From Trueperella pyogenes (GTDB taxonomy: Bacteria; Actinomycetota; Actinomycetes; Actinomycetales; Actinomycetaceae), in assembly GCF_001070855.1 (NCBI RefSeq), contig NZ_JVLH01000013.1, positions 107,070 through 171,069 of the forward strand: 64,000 nt of DNA, in the 5' to 3' direction. The translations under genes and the position numbers were made by a program. Numbering within the stretch: position 1 is the first letter of the stretch; each line of letters starts with the position of its first letter. The notes beneath the pieces were generated by a model, which did not search any database, was not told the DNA's origin, and saw nothing but the letters and a program-made list of their open reading frames with translations. Positions 1 to 8,474 of the stretch are shown here, in pieces.

Positions 1-1555
1 AGAAGGGAGTCCGGTCCAGGATGATTTCAACTTCAGCGGGCGCACTAACCGCAGGTGTTGGGACACCATCAACTAGCAGGCCCGCCACTTGAGCGTCCGA
101 GGCGCTGTCTGTGTAGCCAACAAAAGTTGAACCGCCGCCGAGTTCCTTTTCGATATCGTGGAAAATACGAACGTCAGTGTGGCCAGTCTTCTTCGCACGA
201 GCATCGGCACGTGCGCGTTCCTTCTGTTCCTCCATAAGCGCACGGAAAGCAGCCTCGTCAACGTGGACGCCCTGTTCCGATGCCATCTCCAGAGTCAGAT
301 CGATCGGGAAGCCATAGGTATCGTGGAGCGAAAATGCTGCTTCGCCAGAAATCATCGGAGCACCCGGAGCGGCCTTTGCCTTCTCAACTGCGGCATCAAG
401 AATGGTGGTACCTGCAGTAAGAGTTCGGCGGAAGGCGTCTTCTTCCGCATATGCCACTTCAGAAATTGTTCCCCAATTCTCTTCGAGTTCAGGGTAGGAA
501 GCCTTCATTGCATCCTTCGAAGCGGTCAGCAGGGTCGGCATCGTAGCCGTATCAACACCAAGCAAACGCATCGAACGAACAGCACGTCGAATGAGGCGGC
601 GAAGCACATAGCCGCGGCCGTCATTTCCAGGCCGGACGCCATCACCAATCAACATCAGCGAAGAGCGTACGTGATCGGCAACCACGCGAAGACGAACGTC
701 ATCGTCGTAGGCAGAACCGGCCTCGGGTCCAGCACTGCCAAGACCGTAATGCTTACCGCTCATTTCCTCAGCGGCAGCAATAACGGGATAAACCTCGTCA
801 ATTTCGTACATATTCGGCTTGTCTTGCAAGACGAAAGCCAGGCGTTCCAAACCTGCACCGGTATCGATCGCTTTCTGGTCAAGCTCACCCAGCAGCGGGT
901 AATCCTTACCGCTTCCCTCGCCGCGCATGTACTGGTCAAAAACCAGATTCCACAGCTCAAGATAGCGGTCACCGCCCGGGTCAACATTGCCCCCCACAGC
1001 CTCGGGACCGTAGGCAGGACCACGATCGTAGTGCCACTCGCAGCAGGGACCTGCAGGACCGGGCTGACCGGTATCCCAAAAGTTCTCTTCCCGGGGCAGA
1101 CGCACAATGTGACGAGGATCCATTCCGACCTGCTTAGTCAGAACATCGAATGCCTCATCGTCCTTCTCCCAAATGGTGACCCACATGCGATCGCCATCGA
1201 GGCCATACTTGCCGTCCGATTGCGAACCAGTAAGCAGATCCCACGCGAAGTGAATAGCACCTTCCTTGAAGTAATCGCCGAAGGAGAAATTACCATTCAT
1301 CTGGAAGAAAGTACCGTGACGGGTCGTACGACCGACGTTGTCGATATCGTTCGTACGAATGCACTTTTGAACGGATGCAGCCCTGGGCCAAGGAGCCGGT
1401 TCAACACCGGTGATGTAAGGAATAAAGGGCACCATACCAGCGATGGTGAACAAAATAGAAGGCTCAGGAGACACCAAAGAAACAGATGGACGAATCTCGT
1501 GTCCTTGTGATGCAAAGTAGTCAAGCCAACGTTGACGAATTTCAGAAGTGCGCAT
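1..1555 (-). CDS. alaS: alanyl-tRNA synthetase, 3' part cut by window edge
   Basis: Class II alanyl-tRNA synthetase, which charges tRNA-Ala in the cytoplasm. Starting at the ATG at 1555 (MRTSEIRQRWLDYF...) about 518 codons are open to base 2 without a stop. The full family length is near 890, so the last part of the editing domain and the C-terminal domain lie outside the window. Visible hallmarks are the N-terminal catalytic core (GHEIRPSVSLVS, then the motif with RTNDIDNVGRTTRHGTFFQMNGN and FSFGDYFKEGAI) and, at the window edge, the ILDRTPF segment that opens the editing domain. A GGGG four bases before the ATG may act as a ribosome site. The gene follows rpsD, from which it is separated by a strong terminator, so it probably has its own promoter. 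I see only a loose TACTAT box just upstream of the start. Confidence 0.97.
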   Translation of the reverse strand, partial: MRTSEIRQRWLDYFASQGHEIRPSVSLVSPEPSILFTIAGMVPFIPYITGVEPAPWPRAASVQKCIRTNDIDNVGRTTRHGTFFQMNGNFSFGDYFKEGAIHFAWDLLTGSQSDGKYGLDGDRMWVTIWEKDDEAFDVLTKQVGMDPRHIVRLPREENFWDTGQPGPAGPCCEWHYDRGPAYGPEAVGGNVDPGGDRYLELWNLVFDQYMRGEGSGKDYPLLGELDQKAIDTGAGLERLAFVLQDKPNMYEIDEVYPVIAAAEEMSGKHYGLGSAGPEAGSAYDDDVRLRVVADHVRSSLMLIGDGVRPGNDGRGYVLRRLIRRAVRSMRLLGVDTATMPTLLTASKDAMKASYPELEENWGTISEVAYAEEDAFRRTLTAGTTILDAAVEKAKAAPGAPMISGEAAFSLHDTYGFPIDLTLEMASEQGVHVDEAAFRALMEEQKERARADARAKKTGHTDVRIFHDIEKELGGGSTFVGYTDSASDAQVAGLLVDGVPTPAVSAPAEVEIILDRTPF

Positions 1556-1609
1556 AGTACCCCATAGTAGTGGACATCAATAAGAATCGTGTATTGACAA
1601 GACGGCTCG

Positions 1610-1645
1610 AAAAAGAACAAGACCCCGAGGGAAACCCTCGGGGTC
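1610..1645 (-). terminator. intrinsic terminator of rpsD
   Basis: A perfect 11-bp G+C-rich stem (1621-1631 with 1635-1645) and a three-base loop are followed on the minus strand by a T-rich tract (1610-1620). It sits 13 bases after the rpsD stop and before alaS. Confidence 0.92.
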
Positions 1646-1658
1646 TTGGAAGACACAC

Positions 1659-2282
1659 TCAGCGCGAGTAGTGTTCGACGACCATCTGCACGTCGCAGGT
1701 GACGGGAACTTCAGCGCGCTTCGGGCGACGCACCAGCGTTGCCTTCAGGCGAGCAATGTCAACGTCCAGGTAATCGGGAGTTGCGGGAAGAGCTTCCTGG
1801 TTGATGCCTTCAGCTGCAATCTCGAAGGGGACGCTGGTCTGAGACTTCGGCTTGACCTGCAGGGTCTGTCCGGGCTTCACACGGAAGGAAGGACGATCGA
1901 CGATCTTGCCGTCAACCATGATGTGACGGTGAACGACGAACTGACGTGCCTGCTGGATGGTGCGAGCAAAACCTGCACGCAGCACCAGAGCGTCAAGACG
2001 CATTTCAAGGAGCTCGACCAAGTTCTCACCGGTCAGGCCAGCAGTACGACGTGCTTCTTCGAAGACGTGACGCATCTGAGCCTCACGAATGCCGTACTGA
2101 GCGCGCAGACGCTGCTTCTCCTTCAGACGAACAGCGTAGTCAGATTCCTGGCGGCGACGGGTACGACCGTGTTCGCCGGGACCATACGGACGCTTTTCGA
2201 AGTAACGAACAGCCTTCGGGGTGAGAGCAAAGCCCAGCGCGCGGGACTCGCGCACCTGCTTGCGTGAACGATTGTGAGCCAT
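1659..2282 (-). CDS. rpsD: 30S ribosomal protein S4
   Basis: Primary 16S rRNA-binding protein of the small subunit, 207 residues, the length usual in actinobacteria. The start MAHNRSRKQVRESRALG is chosen over an upstream in-frame codon because AAAGG lies seven bases before this ATG and the sequence matches the family from residue 1. The N-terminal basic segment is followed by the S4 RNA-binding domain (LVLRAGFARTIQQARQFVVH and VDGKIVDRPSF, roughly residues 95-155). The actinobacterial type lacks the zinc-binding cysteines of some S4 proteins. S4 is an autogenous repressor in several bacteria, and the leader here is structured (see the entry at 2309-2393). It stands alone between rarA and alaS. 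Confidence 0.98.
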   Translation of the reverse strand: MAHNRSRKQVRESRALGFALTPKAVRYFEKRPYGPGEHGRTRRRQESDYAVRLKEKQRLRAQYGIREAQMRHVFEEARRTAGLTGENLVELLEMRLDALVLRAGFARTIQQARQFVVHRHIMVDGKIVDRPSFRVKPGQTLQVKPKSQTSVPFEIAAEGINQEALPATPDYLDVDIARLKATLVRRPKRAEVPVTCDVQMVVEHYSR

Positions 2283-2308
2283 TAAATGACCTTTCCTGTC
2301 TCTTATGT

Positions 2309-2393
2309 CGCATTCGCAAAACGAATGCGGGGTCAACTCCAGGCATAACGCCGTCGGCTAAGACCCCAGGTACACGTTGCCCATTAAGGCAAC
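2309..2393 (-). promoter_or_regulatory. structured 5' leader of rpsD
   Basis: Upstream of rpsD the minus strand can fold into three elements: a 6-bp hairpin (2376-2381 with 2388-2393), a 5-bp long-range pairing of GGGTC with GACCC (2362-2366 with 2330-2334), and an 8-bp hairpin CGCATTCG/CGAATGCG (2309-2316 with 2322-2329) ending 27 bases before the start codon. None has a T-tract, so they are not ordinary terminators. An autoregulatory S4 site is a reasonable guess. I recognise no known RNA family, and the first hairpin could belong to the end of the rarA transcript. Confidence 0.4.
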
Positions 2394-2402
2394 CGGATCA
2401 GT

Positions 2403-3779
2403 TTAACGTACTTTAAGCAATTCGCGAAGCGCAGCTAAGCGTTTCGTGAGCATAGCCTCATTGCCATTCGTTGTCGGACGGTAGTAGGACGTCCCTCGAA
2501 GATCCTCAGGAAGATAGTGCTGAGCCGCGACATGATGAGGTGCATCGTGCGCATAAATATAGTCCACGCCGTGACCAAGAGCTTGAGCGCCACTGTAATG
2601 AGCGTCCCTGAGGTGCATAGGAACTGGCCCACCTTTCCCTTGACGAATATCCCTGAGAGCTTCGTCAATAGCAAGGTAAGCGCGGTTAGACTTCGGGGCA
2701 GCTGCTACCGCAATTACGGCTTCACTGAGAATAATTCGCGCCTCTGGCATTCCGACCATTGCAACCGCTTGCGCTGCAGAAACAGCTGTAGTGAGAACCT
2801 CGGGTGCCGCCATTCCGACATCTTCCGCGGCGCAGATCATGATGCGTCGTGCGATGAAACGCGGGTCTTCCCCAGCTTCAAGCATTCTCGCAAGGTAGTG
2901 GATAGCCGCATCAACATCAGATCCGCGCATCGACTTTATGAAAGCGCTTGCCACATCGTAGTGCTGATCTTGATCCCAACGCACTAAGGCCTGATTAGCA
3001 GCATTTTCAACGTCAGCGATTTCGATTTCCCGAGGCTCGCTCCCCTCTTCCGCCAGCTCGCCTTCTCCCCCGCGCTCAAGGCACGAGGCCGCTGCAGCCT
3101 CGAGAAGAGTCAGGGCCTTACGAGCATCTGCGCCTGCCAAGCGCAACAAAGCTGAGCGGGCATCTACAGACAGGGAAAAAAGAGATTTCAATCCCGATTC
3201 ACTTGTCAAGGCACGATCAAGAAGAATGGAGAGATCTTCACTGCTTAACGCATGAAGAGTGAGAAGTAAGGAACGAGACAGAAGCGGAGAAATCACCGAA
3301 AAGGATGGGTTCTCTGTCGTTGCAGCTACTAGGGTTACCCAACGATTTTCGACAGCTGGAAGAAGAGCATCCTGCTGCGATTTTGAAAAACGGTGAACCT
3401 CATCAACAAAAAGGATCGTTTCCTCTCCTGTTGTTGTCAGGCCTCGTCGAGCCTGTGAGATCACATCGCGCAGATCTTTTACTCCGGAGGTAACTGCAGA
3501 AACCTCGCAGAACCTCCGGCCAGAAGCACGCGCAATCAGGTAGGCAAGAGTGGTCTTTCCGGTTCCCGGAGGCCCCCATAAAATCACAGAGCTTAAACCC
3601 GCAGGGGAATCAGTAGATGGGGTCAGAAGTCTACGCAGAGGTGATCCCGGCTTAAGAAGGTGCTGCTGGCCAACAATCTCATCAGCGCTTTGCGGACGCA
3701 TCCGAACCGCAAGTGGCGCATGGTCGTCAACTACCGGAGTCCCGAAATCTTCGATCCCCTGCGTATCAAAGAGATCCAT
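2403..3779 (-). CDS. rarA: replication-associated recombination protein RarA (AAA+ ATPase)
   Basis: RarA/MgsA-family AAA+ ATPase, related to the clamp-loader and RuvB group, acting at stalled replication forks; 458 residues. Walker A GPPGTGKT is at about residues 69-76 and Walker B ILFVDEVH at about 122-129. The sensor segment TTENPSF and the C-terminal tetramerisation region (DVGMAAPE, HYSGAQALGHG, YLPEDLRGTSYYRP) follow. I chose the ATG at 3779 over an in-frame GTG two codons earlier because AGGGG is seven bases from the ATG but abuts the GTG. The gene starts 12 bases after the L,D-transpeptidase stop, whose TAA lies next to this ribosome site, so the two are probably co-transcribed. Confidence 0.95.
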   Translation of the reverse strand: MDLFDTQGIEDFGTPVVDDHAPLAVRMRPQSADEIVGQQHLLKPGSPLRRLLTPSTDSPAGLSSVILWGPPGTGKTTLAYLIARASGRRFCEVSAVTSGVKDLRDVISQARRGLTTTGEETILFVDEVHRFSKSQQDALLPAVENRWVTLVAATTENPSFSVISPLLSRSLLLTLHALSSEDLSILLDRALTSESGLKSLFSLSVDARSALLRLAGADARKALTLLEAAAASCLERGGEGELAEEGSEPREIEIADVENAANQALVRWDQDQHYDVASAFIKSMRGSDVDAAIHYLARMLEAGEDPRFIARRIMICAAEDVGMAAPEVLTTAVSAAQAVAMVGMPEARIILSEAVIAVAAAPKSNRAYLAIDEALRDIRQGKGGPVPMHLRDAHYSGAQALGHGVDYIYAHDAPHHVAAQHYLPEDLRGTSYYRPTTNGNEAMLTKRLAALRELLKVR

Positions 3780-3791
3780 TTTCACTCCCCT

Positions 3792-5210
3792 TTAGTAGTG
3801 GCTAATGACAACCGTCCCGTTATCCGCCCAATCATAAATCCAGTGTGCGCCCTCAACCGGCATATTCACACACCCGTGAGAGCCACCGTAACCGGACCAT
3901 CCGAAAGAGGAACGCCACGGTGCACCGTGGAGCGCATACCCCGCATAGAAATAGGTCACCCATGGAACGCCTTCTGTCCGGTAATTCGTACCATCTGCAT
4001 TCTCACCCTCCATTGTCTGAGAGGCGTATTGCAAATAGACATGAAACTTACCGGTTACGGTTGGAGTATTAGGCGCACCCGGGACCATCGGGGTTGGACC
4101 ATGAACTATTGTCCGACCTTCATACGCAGAAACCGTGTTCTTTGCCAAGTCGATATCGATCCATTTTTCACCGGCCGACGCCTGATAAACATCATCACCG
4201 TAGCCGTCAGGGATATCTTGGCGATCATACTCAGGCTGAATCTTGTCGTAATCAAAGTCGCCCGAATAGGATTTCCCATTATTGAGGGCATCCTCAATTC
4301 CAGAAATTACAGACTGTGTATTGTTCGCGCGATAACCAACCGTGCCAGCCTTGAGCACACCAACAACGTCACCGCGACTATTAACACCCTGAATTCCTTT
4401 TTCGGATTCAACATTCGTCGATTTTGCAAGATCATTCACCCAAGCTGATAGTGCCTCTGAATCAAGCACAGCAGCACGATCACCCTCTGCGCTCACCTTG
4501 ACCCATTTCATCTTGTCGGCCTTCGAGGCAGTGAAATCATCAATACCGTCAGTGATCGTAACGCTAGGAGCAATCAGTGATTGCGCTTGAGGGAGCGCTT
4601 CTTCAGCCCTCTGAGTATTAATCTTCGGTTCTTGGACCTCAACGGTGATAGTTCTTGGAGAAGAACCCAAATCTTGGGCGACTTCCTGTTGGACTTTCGC
4701 AAGATCAGCCGTATTCAACGCAATACCTTCATGAGAGGGAACCACGGTGAAACCTGATCCATCTTCCTTAGGTGACAGAACTGCATCACTCACAGGGGTC
4801 CCAACGCGCTTGGTTAAAGAAGCCCCAAATCGAGAAAGTTGGGAGTTATCGAGTTGAACGACAGGGGTGATCGAGCGAGAGCGGAAGATCCCGACGAAGC
4901 GGGAGAGCATACCTGAGTTCTCCGAGAAAGCAGCATCGACTGTCGCGGGGATATCAACAGTGATCCCTAGGTCCTCCAAGGTGGCCTGCTGCGTCGTATC
5001 GCCCAACTGCAAAGTAACTTGAGCGGACTCGACGCGTTGTTTCAGAGCCTGGTTGACCTGAGCTCGCGAGGACGAAGAGAAAGACTGACCTGCGATTGAT
5101 GTGCGTGGAAGGGCATGCGCAGAATAAAACCAGCCTGAGAACACCAAACCGGCGCACAGCAGACCGCATAGACCAAGGAGTGTCCACACTTTGAGGGATA
5201 GCTTCTTCAT
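3792..5210 (-). CDS. membrane-anchored L,D-transpeptidase (YkuD) with peptidoglycan-binding domain
   Basis: Cell-wall enzyme that forms or edits 3-3 peptide cross-links or attaches proteins to peptidoglycan; 472 residues. A single N-terminal hydrophobic helix (about residues 8-30) anchors it with the rest outside. A middle region resembling the tandem PG_binding_4 domains (about 40-290) precedes the C-terminal YkuD domain, where H428 and the SHGC motif with C447 form the catalytic signature. The intact cysteine and histidine argue for activity. No penicillin-binding-protein gene is adjacent; the neighbour rarA is functionally unrelated. Which cross-link it makes cannot be read from sequence. 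Confidence 0.92.
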   Translation of the reverse strand: MKKLSLKVWTLLGLCGLLCAGLVFSGWFYSAHALPRTSIAGQSFSSSSRAQVNQALKQRVESAQVTLQLGDTTQQATLEDLGITVDIPATVDAAFSENSGMLSRFVGIFRSRSITPVVQLDNSQLSRFGASLTKRVGTPVSDAVLSPKEDGSGFTVVPSHEGIALNTADLAKVQQEVAQDLGSSPRTITVEVQEPKINTQRAEEALPQAQSLIAPSVTITDGIDDFTASKADKMKWVKVSAEGDRAAVLDSEALSAWVNDLAKSTNVESEKGIQGVNSRGDVVGVLKAGTVGYRANNTQSVISGIEDALNNGKSYSGDFDYDKIQPEYDRQDIPDGYGDDVYQASAGEKWIDIDLAKNTVSAYEGRTIVHGPTPMVPGAPNTPTVTGKFHVYLQYASQTMEGENADGTNYRTEGVPWVTYFYAGYALHGAPWRSSFGWSGYGGSHGCVNMPVEGAHWIYDWADNGTVVISHY

Positions 5211-5307
5211 AGCTCTCTCATGCTACCGGTTCTTCGAGCGGAAACACGGCGACAAAAGGGAAAAGAAAGGCAATAGAAGCGTGATGCTGCTTACGCAGTC
5301 TTGGAGG

Positions 5308-5925
5308 CTATTCCCATAGGCTTGTATCCCCCGCGCCGTGTCGAGCAACTCGTCCCACTCCATCCGTATAGTCGATAACCGATGTTGCTTCGTCTCCTCC
5401 TACTGGAGCCACAACAACCAAATCGACAAGTGAACCGATTTTGTCATCGACCTCGAAGCCATCACTCATGACCTGATCTTCACCGGGAAGGATAAGAGAT
5501 GAGGCAACGAGGGGCTGCCCCAGCGCAGCAAGAAGAGACTGAACAACACGGTGATCAGGAATCCTCACCCCGATGGTGTGTTTCTTCTTATTCAGTGTCA
5601 TTCTGGGAACTTCTTTTGTCCCAGGAAGGATGAATGTATACGGACCAGGAGTTGTTGATTTCATTGCCCGGAATTGTGAATTGTCCATGATGACCAAATC
5701 ACCCAGACGCGAGAAAGCGTCACATAGCAACGAGTAATTGTGTTTGTCATCGAGTTTACGAATCTGCCGAATTCGATCAATTCCCGATTTGTTGCCCATA
5801 AGACAGGCAAGTGCGTAGCCAGAATCTGTGGGCAGCGCGATCAACCCACCTTCGCGAAGAACGCCAACAACGCGATCAAGAAGTCGTGTCTGTGGATTCA
5901 CTGGATGAAGCTCGACATAGGACAT
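5308..5925 (-). CDS. YciO-like protein of the Sua5/YrdC/YciO family
   Basis: Member of the double-stranded-RNA-binding fold family that includes the threonylcarbamoyl-AMP synthases for tRNA t6A37; 205 residues, a single domain. Family marks are GLIALPTDSGYALAC near the N-terminus, KLDDKHNYSLLC, the GPYTFILPGTKEVP segment and GVRIPDH. The length and the SLLC and GPYTF signatures resemble YciO rather than the two-domain Sua5, so a secondary role is possible. AGGAG is six bases from the ATG. It follows the GH31 gene by 17 bases and is probably co-transcribed with it, although the two have no obvious shared function. Confidence 0.85.
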   Translation of the reverse strand: MSYVELHPVNPQTRLLDRVVGVLREGGLIALPTDSGYALACLMGNKSGIDRIRQIRKLDDKHNYSLLCDAFSRLGDLVIMDNSQFRAMKSTTPGPYTFILPGTKEVPRMTLNKKKHTIGVRIPDHRVVQSLLAALGQPLVASSLILPGEDQVMSDGFEVDDKIGSLVDLVVVAPVGGDEATSVIDYTDGVGRVARHGAGDTSLWE

Positions 5926-5942
5926 GATCTGCTCCTGATACT

Positions 5943-8321
5943 TTAGAGTTCTGATGCAATTGCGATTTGGAAGAGTGCCTCACGCAAATCTGGGGCAACA
6001 TTAGAAGCACTTAGGGCAGCAAAGAAGGCACCACGACCTTCATTCCACGCGCTGTCGAGACATGTGAGAGTCTCAACCTCACAACGCGCATGTGTCAAAA
6101 TCCGACGAATCTGCTCTGAGCGTTTAAGCCCTTCACTCATCAACTTCGGTTCGAGGTCAAAACTGGCACCCGTGCACGTTTCGATAAAACCAAGGTCAGT
6201 CAATTGGCAATCAATGCCATACCCATAAGTACGCACAAGGATCTTCCGTCGAGCAGGGATCGAATCAAGATCCCCATCGGCACCATGAATGGTGAGTCTA
6301 TGGTGAGCGTCGTCCCATTCAAAGAGTGTACGAACAAGAGAATTATCACTATCTTGGTCTTCAATCAGCTCATAGCTTGCATCCGCTCCAGAAACGAGCA
6401 GCAGCTCAATTTCCTCAGGATTACCGGTACCAACATTAGCTTGGCGCCCAAGCATTCCCAGTGTGCTTTCACCATCGGGAGCAGCCGCGCTTCCACAAAG
6501 CGGAATGATCGATCCGCTTCGCGCAAAGAGCGGGGTCCGCGAAAGCTCTGACCACAGTAAAAGCTTTCGATTACCTTGGTAGGCGATATTCGTCATGAGG
6601 TCAACCCACATACCCTCTGGTAGCCATGCTTCAGAGCGCCCCCGGCACGAGGCTTCAGAAAGCTGTTCAGTGACTGGAGCAGCGATCAGCTCGCGTCCAA
6701 AGCGGAAGCAATTGGGGACTTCCCAAGCCTGATCGTGGCCGTCATGCTCCCAATACATCGGACGAATGAGTGGGAGAAGCTCATCACGACCGTGGAACTG
6801 TTCGGAGTGGAGATACCCAACCAGTCGGTGTCTCAAACGTAGGTATTCCTCTTGAATTGCACAATGAGGTTCTTCGAAAACCCATGGCTCCTTTCGCGTG
6901 AATGGATTATTCGATGAATGCAGGCGCATGATTGGGCTAAATACACCACTTTGGATCCAACGGGTCTCCAATTCTGGATCACGTACGCCAAGCATGTGCC
7001 CACCGATATCATGGCTCCACCAGCCATAGCCGATATTTGAGGCGGTCGCAGTAAATTCAGGCTGGAACTTCAATGATTCCCAGGTAATGTAAGTGTCTCC
7101 CGAAAAACCCAGAGGGAAGCGCTGAGACCCCGGTCCACAATAGCGTGAAAGCGTAAGCCCTCGTCCATGTCGGTGAGCATTATCAAGATAGTGATAGTGG
7201 TTGAGAACCCACAAAGGATCCAGTCCAGGAACGCTTGAATGCTCTCCTTGTTGCCAATCAACCCACCAGAAGTCGACCCCTTGATCTTCAAGTGGGTGCA
7301 GAATCTCTTCAAAATACGCCAACATAAAATCGGGATTCGCTGGTTCAAAGAGGATTGTCTTTTTAGTTCCAGGATCTACGCCCATTCTTTGAGCTAAGCG
7401 CTCGTACCCCTCTTCAAAGTAACGAATACCATCAGCAGGGTGAAGATTGAGTGAGGTGTGAAGACCACGCTCATGCAGAGCATCAAGGAACTTTTGTGGA
7501 TCTGGGAAAAGCTCAGGATCCCAGGTGTAGCCTGTCCATCCTGACCCAGCCCCCGAGGGAGGGGTGGTGACATGCCAATCCATATCGATGACAGCGACTG
7601 CAAGCGGAACATCGTGACGAGCAAATTCGCTCATCACTTCCAAATACTCCTCATCTGTGTAGCGGTGATATCTACTCCACCAATTTCCTAAGGCATAGCG
7701 GGGCAGAATCGCTTGAGGACCGCTTAAACGGTAGAAGGAACGCACGGCCTCGGGAAAATCTGGTCCGCAAGCGAAAACGTAAATGTCTAGGTGCTCCGGA
7801 CGCGCTGCCAAGAAGACTCCATCGCTAGAGACCGGGCAGGTGTCATCAATCAACGAGGTTATGCCACGGCCATCGACGACTCCTTTATCCAGTTCACAGC
7901 GTCCATCGACCGTGTCCAATGTTCTGGTCGTCCCACGCAGGTTTCTCCCTTGAATCCAGGGAAATTCTGCATCAGTCCCCCAACGCCAGGTTCCACCCCA
8001 GCTATCTTCTTCCCTTACTTGAGCCCACAATCCATTGGAGCTGGGCTCCTTGCCGTCATAGTGGAAGGACATATGTGCAGTCTCAATAACTATGCCGCCG
8101 ACTTCATCATGGTCGATGCGCAGATCCTTCACAGGTAGGCACTTGCGCCATGCCATCATCTGTGTCGGTCCATCCAGGAATTCACCGCTCGGATCCCATT
8201 CAAGACGGATCACAGTATCTGAAAGAATTTCGATCCTCCACTGTGGGCCTTCAATCACTTGCTCGGCGGGAGGCGCCTGAATCGGTGAAGGTAGCAAATG
8301 GGGTGGAAGAAGCGCCATCAC
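5943..8321 (-). CDS. glycoside hydrolase family 31 alpha-glycosidase
   Basis: Retaining alpha-glycosidase of family GH31, 792 residues from the GTG at 8321; an ATG one codon later is equally plausible, with AGGAG upstream of both. No signal peptide is seen, so it is probably cytoplasmic. An N-terminal beta-domain (about 25-200) precedes the TIM barrel (ALGNWWSRYHRY at about 210). The likely nucleophile is D355 in WWVDWQQG and the likely acid/base is D409 in GFSGDTYITW. The nucleophile motif differs from the classical WxDMNE of alpha-glucosidases and xylosidases, so the substrate should not be assumed. A conserved GYGWWSHDIGGH segment lines the active site. No sugar transporter or regulator lies beside it. 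Confidence 0.9.
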   Translation of the reverse strand: MMALLPPHLLPSPIQAPPAEQVIEGPQWRIEILSDTVIRLEWDPSGEFLDGPTQMMAWRKCLPVKDLRIDHDEVGGIVIETAHMSFHYDGKEPSSNGLWAQVREEDSWGGTWRWGTDAEFPWIQGRNLRGTTRTLDTVDGRCELDKGVVDGRGITSLIDDTCPVSSDGVFLAARPEHLDIYVFACGPDFPEAVRSFYRLSGPQAILPRYALGNWWSRYHRYTDEEYLEVMSEFARHDVPLAVAVIDMDWHVTTPPSGAGSGWTGYTWDPELFPDPQKFLDALHERGLHTSLNLHPADGIRYFEEGYERLAQRMGVDPGTKKTILFEPANPDFMLAYFEEILHPLEDQGVDFWWVDWQQGEHSSVPGLDPLWVLNHYHYLDNAHRHGRGLTLSRYCGPGSQRFPLGFSGDTYITWESLKFQPEFTATASNIGYGWWSHDIGGHMLGVRDPELETRWIQSGVFSPIMRLHSSNNPFTRKEPWVFEEPHCAIQEEYLRLRHRLVGYLHSEQFHGRDELLPLIRPMYWEHDGHDQAWEVPNCFRFGRELIAAPVTEQLSEASCRGRSEAWLPEGMWVDLMTNIAYQGNRKLLLWSELSRTPLFARSGSIIPLCGSAAAPDGESTLGMLGRQANVGTGNPEEIELLLVSGADASYELIEDQDSDNSLVRTLFEWDDAHHRLTIHGADGDLDSIPARRKILVRTYGYGIDCQLTDLGFIETCTGASFDLEPKLMSEGLKRSEQIRRILTHARCEVETLTCLDSAWNEGRGAFFAALSASNVAPDLREALFQIAIASEL

Positions 8322-8407
8322 GTATCACTCCTGAGGAATCGGCATTGAGCCCTGTTGACTACCAAGATTAGCCTCTCAATCCTCGATCTGCCTATTCACT
8401 GAGCAAT

Positions 8408-8449
8408 AATTTCCGGGGTGGTTGATGCGCATCAACCACCCCGGAAATT
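8408..8449 (-). terminator. terminator-like 42-base perfect palindrome after aspS
   Basis: Bases 8408-8449 form a perfect 21-bp inverted repeat, centred on GCGC, beginning 25 bases after the aspS stop. The stem is G+C rich in its middle and A/T rich at its base. The following T content is weak on both strands, so it may end transcription in either direction or protect the aspS 3' end. Confidence 0.75.
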
Positions 8450-8474
8450 TGCTAGAAATTAGCCGAAAAGACGT

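Noticed and set aside
158..1510. 450-codon plus-strand open frame opposite alaS
   Set aside because: It is antisense to a clear AlaRS, has no family resemblance and is explained by codon bias on the other strand.
1555..1575. Direct repeat TACTATG just upstream of alaS
   Set aside because: Only two copies of seven bases; most likely chance plus a -10-like box.
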